NCBI GenBank assembly: GCA_015233515.1 | Contig: JADFXS010000136.1 | Span: 1 to 7,391 of the forward strand | Direction of reading: 5' to 3' | DNA length: 7,391 nt | From: Deltaproteobacteria bacterium | Lineage (GTDB): Bacteria > Desulfobacterota > Desulfarculia > Adiutricales > JAGVGV01 | Shown here: positions 1 to 7,248 of the stretch, piece after piece | How positions within the stretch are numbered: the stretch's first letter is position 1 | Layout of the letters: each line of letters starts with the position of its first letter | Notes under the pieces: generated by a model | What the model saw: only the letters and a program-made list of their open reading frames with translations | Databases searched by the model: none | Told to the model about the DNA's origin: nothing | Made by a program: the position numbers and the translations under genes

Positions 1-78
1 TTTGCGTATCTTGCGGACTTCGATATTGAGCCCGACCAGGAGTCGGACCAGAAGGACGGTTTTGTACTCACCTCATAG
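1..78 (+). CDS. C-terminal end of an unidentified upstream gene (partial)
   Basis: Frame 1 is open from the first base and ends at TAG 76-78, giving 25 residues that finish in DGFVLTS. The tail is acidic and glutamine-containing (EPDQESDQKDG). Of the other forward frames, one stops early and the other reads as an arginine-rich, unnatural-looking peptide that runs into the next gene, so frame 1 is the likely coding frame. The stop lies 27 bases before the ATG of the beta-CASP gene, consistent with an operon. Too little is present to name a family. It could also be chance open frame. Confidence 0.5.
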   Translation, partial: FAYLADFDIEPDQESDQKDGFVLTS

Positions 79-96
79 GACTTGGATAAATCCATC

Positions 97-102
97 GGAG
101 GA
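97..102 (+). promoter_or_regulatory. Ribosome binding site that fixes the beta-CASP gene start at 106
   Basis: GGAGGA lies three bases before ATG 106. An in-frame TTG at 82 would add eight residues but has only a weak AGGA one base ahead of it. Proteins of this family begin directly with a strand like MRITCLGAARTVTG, which matches the ATG start. Confidence 0.7.
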
Positions 103-105
103 CGG

Positions 106-1701
106 ATGCGGATAACTTGCCTTGGAGCGGCCCGGACAGTCACCGGCGCCGCTTTCATGATCGACACGGACCGGAAATCAACCTTTCTGGTGGACTGCGG
201 CATGCATCAGGGCGGCCGACAGACCGAACAGCGCAACTGGTCAATGGGGCTCTATCGAATCCCGGACCTGGACGGTATTTTCATTACCCATGCGCACATC
301 GACCATTCCGGTCTGGTACCGCGTTTGGTCCGCCAGGGCTATCGCGGCCCGATTTACGTCACGCAAGCTACAGCCGAACTTCTGGAGATATTGTGGTTGG
401 ATGCGGCTCACATTCAGGAAATGGAAGCCGAATGGCAAACTCGCAAGAACAAGCGACGAGGCAAGCGAACGGCGGAACCTTTATACGAAACCAGCGACGC
501 GGAAAAAGCGGCCCGGCTCCTCAAGCCCATAGCCCTGGATAAAACCGAGGAACTGCTTCCCGGAGTGACCGTCAGATTCGTATCCGCCGGTCATATCCTG
601 GGCGCCGCCAGTTTACACTTGACCGTGGAAGAACCACAAAACCGGACCTGTCTCGGCTTTTCCGGTGACATCGGCCGGCCCGATCAACTGATCCTGCCTA
701 ATCCGGAGCAGTTACCGACGCTGGATTATGTCTTCATGGAGACCACATACGGCGGACGGCGGCATAAGTCCCTGGAAGACAGCCAGGCCGAATTGCTCCA
801 GGTTATCCAGCAGGCTTACCGGGAACAGGGCAAGGTTATCATTCCGGCCTTTGCCGTGGAGCGAACCCAGGAAATCATCTATTGCCTGGCCCGGGCCTAC
901 GAACAAGGAGAACTGCCCGCGGACATGCCGGTGTATCTGGATTCGCCTTTAGCGATCAAAGCCACGGAAATTTTCCGCCGGCACCCGGAGTTAATGGATG
1001 AAGAGGCTCAGAATCTGCTCAACCAAGGGCAGACGCCGATCAATCTGCCCACCCTGATCGCTACGCCCACCACCGCGGACAGCCAGCGCATCAATGACGT
1101 TGCCGGACCGGCCATCATTATTTCCGGCAGCGGCATGGCCAATGCGGGACGGATCAAGCACCATCTGAAACACAACCTATGGCGCTCCAATTGCCATGTG
1201 GTCATCGTAGGCTTTCAAGCGGAAGGCACTCCGGGGCGTAGCCTGGTGGATGGCGCCAGGAAGATAAACCTGTTGGGCGAGGAAGTGATCATCAAAGCCA
1301 AGATCCACACTATAGGCGGGTTTTCCGCTCACGCCGATCAGGAGGAACTCCTGACCTGGTTAGCCCCGTTAGTCCATCCTGGCTTATCGGTCTTTCTTAT
1401 TCACGGCGAAGAAAGCGCCTCCCTGGCTTTTCGCCAAGTCGCGGAAAGTCGCTTTCCGGAGGTCCATTTCCATGTGCCCTATTGGAAAGAGACCTTTACG
1501 ATCACCACCCCTCGTCCGGCCGGCGAAACCGCGCCGTCGGCGCCGGTCATAGCTCCGGCGGACCTAACCCCGTGGATCGACAGTATCAGCCGGCGGCTGA
1601 CCGGACTCTCCAGCCGCCTCACCGCGACTCAAGCAATCGGCGTGGACCGGTCCGCCTTGGAAGCGGCTTTGGAGCAAGTGGAAAAAATCATCAAAGTTTA
1701 A
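106..1701 (+). CDS. MBL-fold/beta-CASP metallo-hydrolase, predicted RNA-processing ribonuclease
   Basis: The product has 531 residues and is predicted to be a cytoplasmic zinc-dependent nuclease of the beta-CASP group (RNA-specificity MBL proteins, related to CPSF-73/Ysh1). Visible metal-site motifs are H62-A-H-I-D66-H67, H163 in AGHILGA, D188 in SGDIGRPD, and the late H433 in LIHGEE. The beta-CASP insert carries E212 (METTYGGR, motif A), the GRIKHH segment with H352/H353 (motif B) and H409 in FSAHADQEE (motif C). All expected catalytic positions are present, so the enzyme should be active. Family membership is clear; RNA as substrate is inferred from the family. A proline/alanine-rich linker and helical tail (about 467-531) extend past the RMMBL region and have no recognised function. 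The ATG at 106 is preferred over TTG 82. The gene probably shares a transcript with the CoA-transferase fusion 28 bases downstream. Confidence 0.93.
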   Translation: MRITCLGAARTVTGAAFMIDTDRKSTFLVDCGMHQGGRQTEQRNWSMGLYRIPDLDGIFITHAHIDHSGLVPRLVRQGYRGPIYVTQATAELLEILWLDAAHIQEMEAEWQTRKNKRRGKRTAEPLYETSDAEKAARLLKPIALDKTEELLPGVTVRFVSAGHILGAASLHLTVEEPQNRTCLGFSGDIGRPDQLILPNPEQLPTLDYVFMETTYGGRRHKSLEDSQAELLQVIQQAYREQGKVIIPAFAVERTQEIIYCLARAYEQGELPADMPVYLDSPLAIKATEIFRRHPELMDEEAQNLLNQGQTPINLPTLIATPTTADSQRINDVAGPAIIISGSGMANAGRIKHHLKHNLWRSNCHVVIVGFQAEGTPGRSLVDGARKINLLGEEVIIKAKIHTIGGFSAHADQEELLTWLAPLVHPGLSVFLIHGEESASLAFRQVAESRFPEVHFHVPYWKETFTITTPRPAGETAPSAPVIAPADLTPWIDSISRRLTGLSSRLTATQAIGVDRSALEAALEQVEKIIKV

Positions 1702-1729
1702 AACTTTTAAATGGCTGACAGGAGGATTC

Positions 1730-3604
1730 ATGCTCAAATCCCTTTACTGGCCTGATGAATATTTAAAAAAGTTGCGGACGCCGGCGGAAGCCATCCGCTT
1801 GTTACGTCCAGGTCAGCGAATCTTTATAGGGACTTCCTGCGGTGAGCCTCAATGCCTGGTCCGTGAACTGGCGACCCAAGCCAGTTGTTTCGCCGATCTG
1901 GAAATCGTCCGACTCCTCAGTCTGGAAACCATGCCCTTGTCCATGATGGCCACGGAAACCGATTGCCAAAACATGTATGTCCGGTCTTTTTATTTAGGAT
2001 CGGCCAAGACCAAGGGATTATCTCAAAACAAGCGATTCATCACCCCCATCATTCTGTCCATGATTCCCCGTTTGTTCAAATCCCGTCGTCTTCCGATCCA
2101 CGTGGCTCTGATTCAGGTTTCCCCGCCGGATGATTTCGGTTGGATGAGCTACGGAATTTCCGTGGATGTGGTCATGGCCGCGGTTCAATCGGCCGACATG
2201 GTCATCGCCCAAGTCAATCCCAATATGCCCAGGGTCTTGGGCCGCTCCTTTGTCCACGTCAACGATGTAAATTACATCGTGGAATACGAGGAAGAGCTGT
2301 TGACCGTGGGACCACCGCCGCAATCCGAGATTGCCAACCAGATCGGCCAGCAACTGGTCAAACTCATAGATGACGGTTCTACCCTGCAGGTCAGTTTGGG
2401 AGCCACTCATCGAGCCCTGATGCACGCTTTATCCGAAAAGAACGATCTGGGCGTCCATACCCAGTTCATTACCGATGGGATCATGAACCTGATTTCCCGC
2501 GGGGTGATCAACAATCGCAAAAAAACCGTCAACGACGGCAAAACCGTGGCCAGCACCGCCATCGGCAGCGCAAACTTATACGAATTTTTAAACGATAACC
2601 CCGGCATCGCCTTTTATCCTTCCGACTATGTCAACGATCCGATGGTCATCGCTCAGCACGAAAAGATGGTGAGCATCAATGTGGTCATGGCCATGGACCT
2701 GACCGGCCAGGCCGCGGCGGATGCCTTACCTTACAACCATTATTCCGGAGTGACCGGGATCATGGATTTTGTGCGCGGCGCCCGTCAATCCCAAGGCGGG
2801 AAATCCATCCTCATGCTGCACTCCGTCACCTCGGACGGCAAATCCAGCCGGATCGTGCCCATGCTGGATAACATGGCCGTGGTCGTGCCGCGGGGCGACG
2901 TCCACTACGTGGCCACTGAATACGGCGTAGTCAATCTTTTCGGCAAAACCCTGGAAGAACGGGTTATGGCCTTGATCAGTATCGCTCATCCGGATTTCCG
3001 GGAATCCTTGTTTGAAAGAGCCCGGCAGATGGGTCTGGTGGGCGCGACCCGGACCTTGGACGATTCCATTTACGGAGTTTATCCTTTACGCCTGGAATCC
3101 TTCCGGGAAATCAAGGGACAACAAGTGATGTTTCGCCCGGCCCGGCCCGTGGACGGACGCCTGCTTCAAGAACACTTTTATACCCTGGACCCCGGGGACG
3201 TAGTTAAACGCTTCATGCAGGACCGCCGCATTTTCGGCCGAAACGACGTGGCCGGCATGTACCAGGTGGATTATGTAAAGAACCTGACTATCGTGGCCGT
3301 GATCGGGGAAATAGGTTTCGAGAGAATCATCGCCGTCGGTGGTTATTACCTGGACCCGGCCACCAACATGGCCGAAATAGCCTATTCCGTTTCCAAGGAT
3401 TGGCAAAAGTGCGGATTGAGCGCCATTATCCAGGAAAAATTGGCATCCGCGGCCAGGGACAACGGGGTCCGAGGCTTTGCGGCCTATACCACGCCTCAGA
3501 ATCAGGGCATGATTCGGCTGTTCAATAAGCTGCCCTACAAAATCCGCAGCACTTTCGACGGCGACCTCATTAGTCTCACCGCCAGGTTCGACGAACCAAA
3601 ATGA
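1730..3604 (+). CDS. Acetyl-CoA hydrolase/CoA-transferase family protein fused to a C-terminal GNAT acetyltransferase
   Basis: The product has 624 residues and is predicted to be cytoplasmic. Residues about 1-450 form the two-lobed acetyl-CoA hydrolase/4-hydroxybutyrate CoA-transferase fold. The C-terminal lobe is marked by HYSGVTGIMDFVRGA and by TEYGVVNLFGKTLEERV followed by IAHPDFRESL. Family members move CoA between acyl groups such as acetate, butyrate or succinate through a glutamyl-CoA intermediate. At the segment that normally reads HTEM-x-SDG, this protein reads HTQFITDG, placing Gln245 (codon CAG, 2462-2464) where the nucleophilic Glu is expected. Residues about 465-620 form a GNAT domain, with the acetyl-CoA-binding Q559-K-C-G562-L-S564 loop and a following helix, then AAYTTPQNQGMIRLFNKL. 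AGGAGG at 1720-1725 lies four bases before ATG. The gene follows the beta-CASP gene by 28 bases. CoA-transferase/GNAT fusions are known as a family architecture; the actual acyl substrate and acetylation target cannot be read from sequence. The transferase lobe may be catalytically altered. Confidence 0.92.
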   Translation: MLKSLYWPDEYLKKLRTPAEAIRLLRPGQRIFIGTSCGEPQCLVRELATQASCFADLEIVRLLSLETMPLSMMATETDCQNMYVRSFYLGSAKTKGLSQNKRFITPIILSMIPRLFKSRRLPIHVALIQVSPPDDFGWMSYGISVDVVMAAVQSADMVIAQVNPNMPRVLGRSFVHVNDVNYIVEYEEELLTVGPPPQSEIANQIGQQLVKLIDDGSTLQVSLGATHRALMHALSEKNDLGVHTQFITDGIMNLISRGVINNRKKTVNDGKTVASTAIGSANLYEFLNDNPGIAFYPSDYVNDPMVIAQHEKMVSINVVMAMDLTGQAAADALPYNHYSGVTGIMDFVRGARQSQGGKSILMLHSVTSDGKSSRIVPMLDNMAVVVPRGDVHYVATEYGVVNLFGKTLEERVMALISIAHPDFRESLFERARQMGLVGATRTLDDSIYGVYPLRLESFREIKGQQVMFRPARPVDGRLLQEHFYTLDPGDVVKRFMQDRRIFGRNDVAGMYQVDYVKNLTIVAVIGEIGFERIIAVGGYYLDPATNMAEIAYSVSKDWQKCGLSAIIQEKLASAARDNGVRGFAAYTTPQNQGMIRLFNKLPYKIRSTFDGDLISLTARFDEPK

Positions 3605-3778
3605 AGTGACGGTGAGAACCGAATTCGGAAACCGCGGGATAGCCGGTCTAGGTAGTCAGCCGGGCCGCAAGCCCTAGCGGATGGTTCCCGGTTAGGCCTG
3701 AAGCCTGGATCGGCTAACGTGACAACGCTCCTTTAACCAAGCCTTTCCCTTTCGTGAGTACGAGGCAGGAGGAATCGG
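3605..3778 (+). other. Gene-free leader with several possible RNA hairpins, candidate structured 5' UTR
   Basis: This 174-base gap has no plausible gene but many complementary segments. CGGT/ACCG closes a GAGA tetraloop at 3610-3621. AGCCGGG (3658-3664) pairs with CCCGGTT (3687-3693), stacked on CCGC (3665-3668) with GCGG (3677-3680), giving 11 pairs with a six-base bulge. An alternative GGGC/GCCC hairpin at 3662-3674 excludes the inner stem. AGGC/GCCT form a hairpin at 3694-3706, and GTTAG (3691-3695) could instead pair with CTAAC (3714-3718). TCGT/ACGA (3752-3763) sits directly before the ribosome binding site. AGCCGG occurs twice, at 3641-3646 and 3658-3663. Mutually exclusive pairings before a receptor gene suggest a cis-regulatory RNA, but no known class is matched and function is inference. 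No clear promoter was found. Confidence 0.4.
3767..3772 (+). promoter_or_regulatory. Strong ribosome binding site of the chemotaxis receptor gene, possibly occluded
   Basis: AGGAGG lies six bases before ATG 3779, which fixes this start. CTCCT at 3728-3732 is complementary to AGGAG at 3767-3771 and would enclose the TCGT/ACGA hairpin, so the site could be masked in one RNA fold. Only the complementarity is seen; regulation is inferred. Confidence 0.75.
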
Positions 3779-6268
3779 ATGCTGGGTTCCGGCTTTCATC
3801 ATTGGAGAATCCGCAAAAAGATATTGGCCACCCTCTCCATCGTGGTCGTGTTATCCACGGGCAGCGTCGGCGGTTTCTTGACTTACCAGGTTCTGGAACA
3901 GTCCAAGGCCGATCTACAGACCGCGAAAAAATACATGTTGGCCGAAGCGAAAAAAAATATCGAATCCGTCGTCGATATGGCGTACCTGGTTCTGGAAGAA
4001 GCCCAGATCAAGTCCGGGACGACCAAAGGCATTTCCGAACAATATGGGCCTTATCTAAAAATAATGATGGACGTGCCCATCGGCCTGGCCGAGAAGGAAT
4101 TCATGGGAATTCACTCGGAATTGGCCCAAAGTGATCTGGTGAAGTCACAGCTTTATGCCGAAGCCTCGGCTTATGCCCTCAAAAATATCAAATCCATCAG
4201 GTTCGGCGATCAAGGCTGTTTCTGGGTGCTAGACACCAGTTTGAAAATGGTGGCTCATCCACTGAAACCGGAGCTGGACGGAACCGACGTCTCGCGATTA
4301 TCGCTCAACGGCCGGGCAGTGACCGCGGAAGGCTCCTCATCGCTTTTATTTCCGGAGATTAAACGGATGGCCGAAGCCTCCCCCGAAGGAGGAATCGTCA
4401 TTTATCAATGGCCCGATCTCAAAAATCCCGGTCGGTGGGTGCGCAAAGGCGCCCTGGTCCGGCAATTCGAACCGGCCAAATGGATTATCGGCGCTGAATT
4501 CAATGTGGAGTTTATCGAAAACTTGGCGCGCAAGTCCGCGGCGGCCATAATAAACCGAATGCAAAACAACCGTGGTGATTATATTTTCATTATAGATACC
4601 GATTACATCTTCCAAGCCCACGCCGATCAACGCCTCATGGGACAAAAAATGGACCAGTTGCGCGACTCTTCCGGTCGGTATGTTTTGAAGGAAATGATGG
4701 CCGCGGTTACCAAGGATGGCCGGAGTTTTATGGAATATCTATGGCCCAAACCCGGTGGAGGAGGTCAGGCGGAGCCTAAACTGACTTATGCCCGGCTGTT
4801 CAAGCCCTGGAATTGGATTATCGGCACGGGGATTTTCCTGGACGAGTTCAACCGGCGACTCGTGCAACGGGATCTGGAAATAAAAGAGACCATGATGAAT
4901 CAAACTATCTGGGCATTGGCGATCACGGTCGCCATCATGCTCGTGTTTTTAATCCTGGTCTGGTTCCGATCCGGCAAGTATCTTGAACGTCCCATTCAAC
5001 AGACCGTCGCCCGCCTGGAAGATATCGCCCAGGGCAAGGGAGACTTGACCAAGCGTCTCGAAGTTTATACCAGTGACGAAGTCGGGCAATTGGCTCAATG
5101 GTTCAATCTGTTCATGGACCGCATCCATGATCTTATCCGGCGGGTGGCCGCGGAGGTCAACAATCTGCAAGGAGCCTCAACGGACCTAGCCGCTGTGTCC
5201 ACGGACATGGCCGTTCAAACCAAGGAACTGGGCTCGAACGCCGAACACGCGGCCACGGCGGTGGCGCAAGCTTCACGAAACATCGACCATATGGCGGCGG
5301 CGGCCGAGCAGGTCAGCACCCAGGTCGCCGCGCTGGCGGAAACTTCGGATCACGCCTCCCGTAACATGAAAGCGGTGGGATTAGCTTCGGAAAACACTTC
5401 AAAAAATCTTCGCACCGTGGCTGTTTCGGCGGAAATGATGTCCCATTCGGTCCAGACCGTGGCCACTTCCGTGGAAGAGATGTATGCTTCGCTGAACGAA
5501 GTGGCCAAAAACGCCGGCCGTGGAGCCGGAATGACCCGATCAGCCTCGGTTCAAGCCGAACAAACTTCAAACATCGTCAATTCCCTGGGCGCTTCGGCCA
5601 AGGAAATATGGAACGTCGTGGACATGATTCGCGGTATCGCCGCCCAGACCAATCTTCTGGCTTTGAACGCGACCATTGAAGCGGCCAGCGCGGGTGAAGC
5701 CGGCAAGGGTTTTGCGGTCGTCGCCACCGAAGTCAAGGAACTTGCCAAGCAAACCGCGCGGGCCACGGAGGAAATCCGAGAAAAAGTGGAGGGGATTCAA
5801 AACAATACCCAAGGCGCGGTCAACGCCATCCAGAATATTTTAAATTTTATAACCGAAATCAATGACATCATGAATGCCATCGCTTCGGCGGTGGAGGAAC
5901 AAACCACCACCACCAACGAAATCTCCAAGAGTATCGCTCAGGCCGCGGCTTCCGCCAATACCGTGTCGGAGAATGTGGCCGGCGGAGCCAAGGAATCCGA
6001 AAGCGCCGCGGCCGGAGTGCAGGATGCCGTCAGCGCCGGACTCGACATCTCCAAAAAACTGGAGGAAATGGCCTGGGCCGCCCGGGAAATCGCCGGCGAC
6101 GCCACGGAGGCCGCCATGGAAACCACTAAAATGGCCAGCAACGTCACCCAGGTTAACGCGGCCATCCAGAAAAATATTGCCGCCACAACGCGTATCCGGT
6201 CCGCGGCTAATGACCTGTCCACTTTGGCTTCCAAACTGCAAGAGGTCATCAATCGCTTTCAGATCTGA
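3779..6268 (+). CDS. Methyl-accepting chemotaxis protein with two Cache-like sensor modules
   Basis: This 829-residue inner-membrane receptor signals through CheA/CheW to control motility or a chemosensory pathway. A short cytoplasmic start is followed by TM1 (about 14-36). The periplasmic part (about 37-375) has two Cache_2-like repeats: [11 protein letters not shown] with [13 protein letters not shown] (about 143-178), and [12 protein letters not shown] with [21 protein letters not shown] and [10 protein letters not shown] (about 265-355). TM2 (377-396, [18 protein letters not shown]) leads into HAMP (about 397-452) and a long coiled-coil signalling domain. The hairpin tip is canonical: [20 protein letters not shown], with E634 at the core and E640 just after, then [16 protein letters not shown]. 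The C-terminus ends in INRFQI without a CheR-binding pentapeptide, so methylation would depend on other receptors or a different mode. Related Cache sensors bind small organic acids; the ligand here is unknown. The 174-base leader may be regulatory. Confidence 0.96.
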   Translation: MLGSGFHHWRIRKKILATLSIVVVLSTGSVGGFLTYQVLEQSKADLQTAKKYMLAEAKKNIESVVDMAYLVLEEAQIKSGTTKGISEQYGPYLKIMMDVPIGLAEKEFMGIHSELAQSDLVKSQLYAEASAYALKNIKSIRFGDQGCFWVLDTSLKMVAHPLKPELDGTDVSRLSLNGRAVTAEGSSSLLFPEIKRMAEASPEGGIVIYQWPDLKNPGRWVRKGALVRQFEPAKWIIGAEFNVEFIENLARKSAAAIINRMQNNRGDYIFIIDTDYIFQAHADQRLMGQKMDQLRDSSGRYVLKEMMAAVTKDGRSFMEYLWPKPGGGGQAEPKLTYARLFKPWNWIIGTGIFLDEFNRRLVQRDLEIKETMMNQTIWALAITVAIMLVFLILVWFRSGKYLERPIQQTVARLEDIAQGKGDLTKRLEVYTSDEVGQLAQWFNLFMDRIHDLIRRVAAEVNNLQGASTDLAAVSTDMAVQTKELGSNAEHAATAVAQASRNIDHMAAAAEQVSTQVAALAETSDHASRNMKAVGLASENTSKNLRTVAVSAEMMSHSVQTVATSVEEMYASLNEVAKNAGRGAGMTRSASVQAEQTSNIVNSLGASAKEIWNVVDMIRGIAAQTNLLALNATIEAASAGEAGKGFAVVATEVKELAKQTARATEEIREKVEGIQNNTQGAVNAIQNILNFITEINDIMNAIASAVEEQTTTTNEISKSIAQAAASANTVSENVAGGAKESESAAAGVQDAVSAGLDISKKLEEMAWAAREIAGDATEAAMETTKMASNVTQVNAAIQKNIAATTRIRSAANDLSTLASKLQEVINRFQI

Positions 6269-6319
6269 ACCAGTCGGCCGACCGGTCCAGTATATTTCTA
6301 CCTTTTAGCCACGAAGCGC

Positions 6320-6342
6320 CCCGTCCGCGATCAGGCGGTGGG
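6320..6342. terminator. Possible hairpin between convergent genes (weak bidirectional terminator)
   Basis: CCGC 6325-6328 pairs with GCGG 6335-6338 around GATCAG, with CCC 6320-6322 and GGG 6340-6342 extending the stem across an internal loop. The only T-rich stretch on the + strand is interrupted (CCTTTATTCTTTCC at 6348-6361). Position in the 98-base gap between the receptor gene and the convergent membrane-protein gene supports a termination role, but the structure is weak. A second short palindrome, GACCGGTC (6280-6287), lies just after the receptor stop. Confidence 0.3.
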
Positions 6343-6366
6343 TCAAACCTTTATTCTTTCCTGAAA

Positions 6367-6963
6367 TCATCTGGTCAAACGCCGCATCATATAGTTGTAA
6401 GACCCGATCTGCCAGATGATCAGCGCTAAAATAACGGTCGAACTCGAAACCGGCAGACCGGAATAGGTGAATATATCCTCCTGCTTGATGACTTCTTCCG
6501 ATTTGGCCTTTTTGGAGTTTTCCAACACGCTGAAGCCAAATCCGAGAGTCAGGACCCCGGTTTTACCATTGACGGCTTTCTCCGGCGGCACCCGGTAAAT
6601 GGAAATCTGGAAACAGGACAGAAAAAAAAGGAAAATCAGGATGGCCATCGAAGTCAGATACGTGGTTTTGATCGCCTGGCCGGTCAGTATGATTTCGCGT
6701 TCGTCCCGTTCCTTGATAAAGGTCATTTTAGTCAACACCTTATCTCTAACCCCTTCGGAAAGCATCAAGCGGATGCTCAGGTAAATGGTCAGCGCCATCC
6801 ACACTCCAAAGACCAGGCCGGTCAAGTTGTTTAACTGGCTTAAATAGCCACCCGTACGGCTGAGGGCTTCCACCTGGCCGTTATACGATAGAGCCCCGAG
6901 AACTACCACGGCGGGCAGTCCCCACAAATAAATTTTCAGTAGCATGGCGTCTAATTTTTTCAT
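6367..6963 (-). CDS. Small four-helix integral membrane protein paired with an XRE regulator
   Basis: The product has 198 residues. Four hydrophobic segments are visible at about 8-26, 46-66, 103-124 and 170-190. A charged cytoplasmic-type loop between helices 2 and 3 contains IKERDEREI (about 83-91). A hydrophilic segment of about 45 residues separates helices 3 and 4 and carries a lysine/glutamate-rich stretch near 150-163. The C-terminus is basic (MMRRLTR), fitting the positive-inside rule. The ATG overlaps the regulator's TGA as ATGA, and AGGAGG at 6976-6971 lies seven bases upstream, inside the regulator's acidic tail codons. The pairing and the DERE loop recall the small DUF2178-like membrane proteins encoded beside YozG-type XRE regulators, but this assignment is from memory. 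Function is unknown; it could sense an envelope signal, confer immunity, or modulate the regulator. Confidence 0.85.
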   Translation of the reverse strand: MKKLDAMLLKIYLWGLPAVVVLGALSYNGQVEALSRTGGYLSQLNNLTGLVFGVWMALTIYLSIRLMLSEGVRDKVLTKMTFIKERDEREIILTGQAIKTTYLTSMAILIFLFFLSCFQISIYRVPPEKAVNGKTGVLTLGFGFSVLENSKKAKSEEVIKQEDIFTYSGLPVSSSTVILALIIWQIGSYNYMMRRLTR

Positions 6964-7190
6964 TTGTCTTCCTCCTCGATAGAAAAAATCATATTTATGT
7001 CGGTGTTAAAGTAGCGCGAGAGACGAAAAGCCAGTTCCAGCGAAGGGTTATAACCGCCGCCTTCAATGGCCACGATGGTCGCCCGGGTGACACCGATTTC
7101 CTTGGCCAGCTGTTCCTGGGTGATGCGTTGCTCGGCCCGAAGAACCGGCAGGCGGTTGACGATTTTTAGCTGTGGCATGCCCCTGGACAT
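6960..7190 (-). CDS. XRE-family (Cro/CI-type) helix-turn-helix transcriptional regulator, YozG-like
   Basis: The product has 76 residues and is essentially one DNA-binding domain. Helix 2 is TQEQLAKEIG (24-33). The recognition helix starts TRATIVAIEGG (35-45). YNPSLELAFRLSRYF and the terminal MIFSIEEE complete the pattern seen in minimal XRE repressors. GGAGG at 7200-7196 stands five bases before ATG 7190, favouring this start over the internal Met5. The stop overlaps the start of the membrane-protein gene by four bases, so the two are probably translationally coupled. Transcription likely begins at the TTGACA-17-TACTAT promoter upstream. An 11-bp inverted repeat covering the -35 box is a natural operator, so autorepression is likely by inference. 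The domain is confident; the regulon beyond its own operon is unknown. Confidence 0.92.
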   Translation of the reverse strand: MSRGMPQLKIVNRLPVLRAEQRITQEQLAKEIGVTRATIVAIEGGGYNPSLELAFRLSRYFNTDINMIFSIEEEDK

Positions 7191-7219
7191 TTATTCCTCC
7201 AAACATTCTACTTACGGCC

Positions 7220-7248
7220 ATAGTATAGTAAACTTGACATTTTGTCAA
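7220..7248 (-). promoter_or_regulatory. Sigma-70-type promoter for the XRE/membrane-protein operon
   Basis: Read on the - strand, TTGACA (7248-7243) is followed by a 17-base spacer and TACTAT (7225-7220). A second -10-like hexamer, TATACT (7227-7222), would give a 15-base spacer. The ribosome binding site and ATG 7190 follow. The region is strikingly AT-rich compared with the genes around it. Confidence 0.7.

Noticed and set aside
82..105. TTG start extending the beta-CASP protein by eight residues
   Set aside because: It has poor ribosome-binding-site spacing, and the extension does not resemble the family N-terminus. ATG 106 has GGAGGA directly upstream.
2018..2425. Antisense reading frame of 135 codons inside the CoA-transferase gene
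   Set aside because: Its composition is rich in His, Gly and Asp, typical of antisense shadow in GC-rich genes, and there is no recognisable domain.
3610..3700. Cyclic-di-GMP (GEMM-I) riboswitch upstream of the receptor gene
   Set aside because: Fragments such as GGAAACC, GGGCCGCAAGCC and ATAGCCGG recall the consensus, but they are shortened, and the AGCCGG element comes before instead of after the GCAA-GCC element. Context alone is not enough to call it.
3691..3718. Integron attC-like site (GTTAGGC ... GGCTAAC)
   Set aside because: In attC the AAC-ending box comes first and the GTT-starting box last. Here the order is opposite, the second box does not fit the consensus, and there is no integrase or cassette context.
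3754..4134. 126-codon forward reading frame from GTG 3754
   Set aside because: It overlaps the start of the chemoreceptor in another frame, encodes an arginine/glycine-rich, unnatural protein and lacks its own ribosome binding site.
5840..6241. Antisense reading frame of 133 codons inside the chemoreceptor gene
   Set aside because: It is a Gly/His/Phe-rich shadow of the coiled-coil coding region with no start signals.
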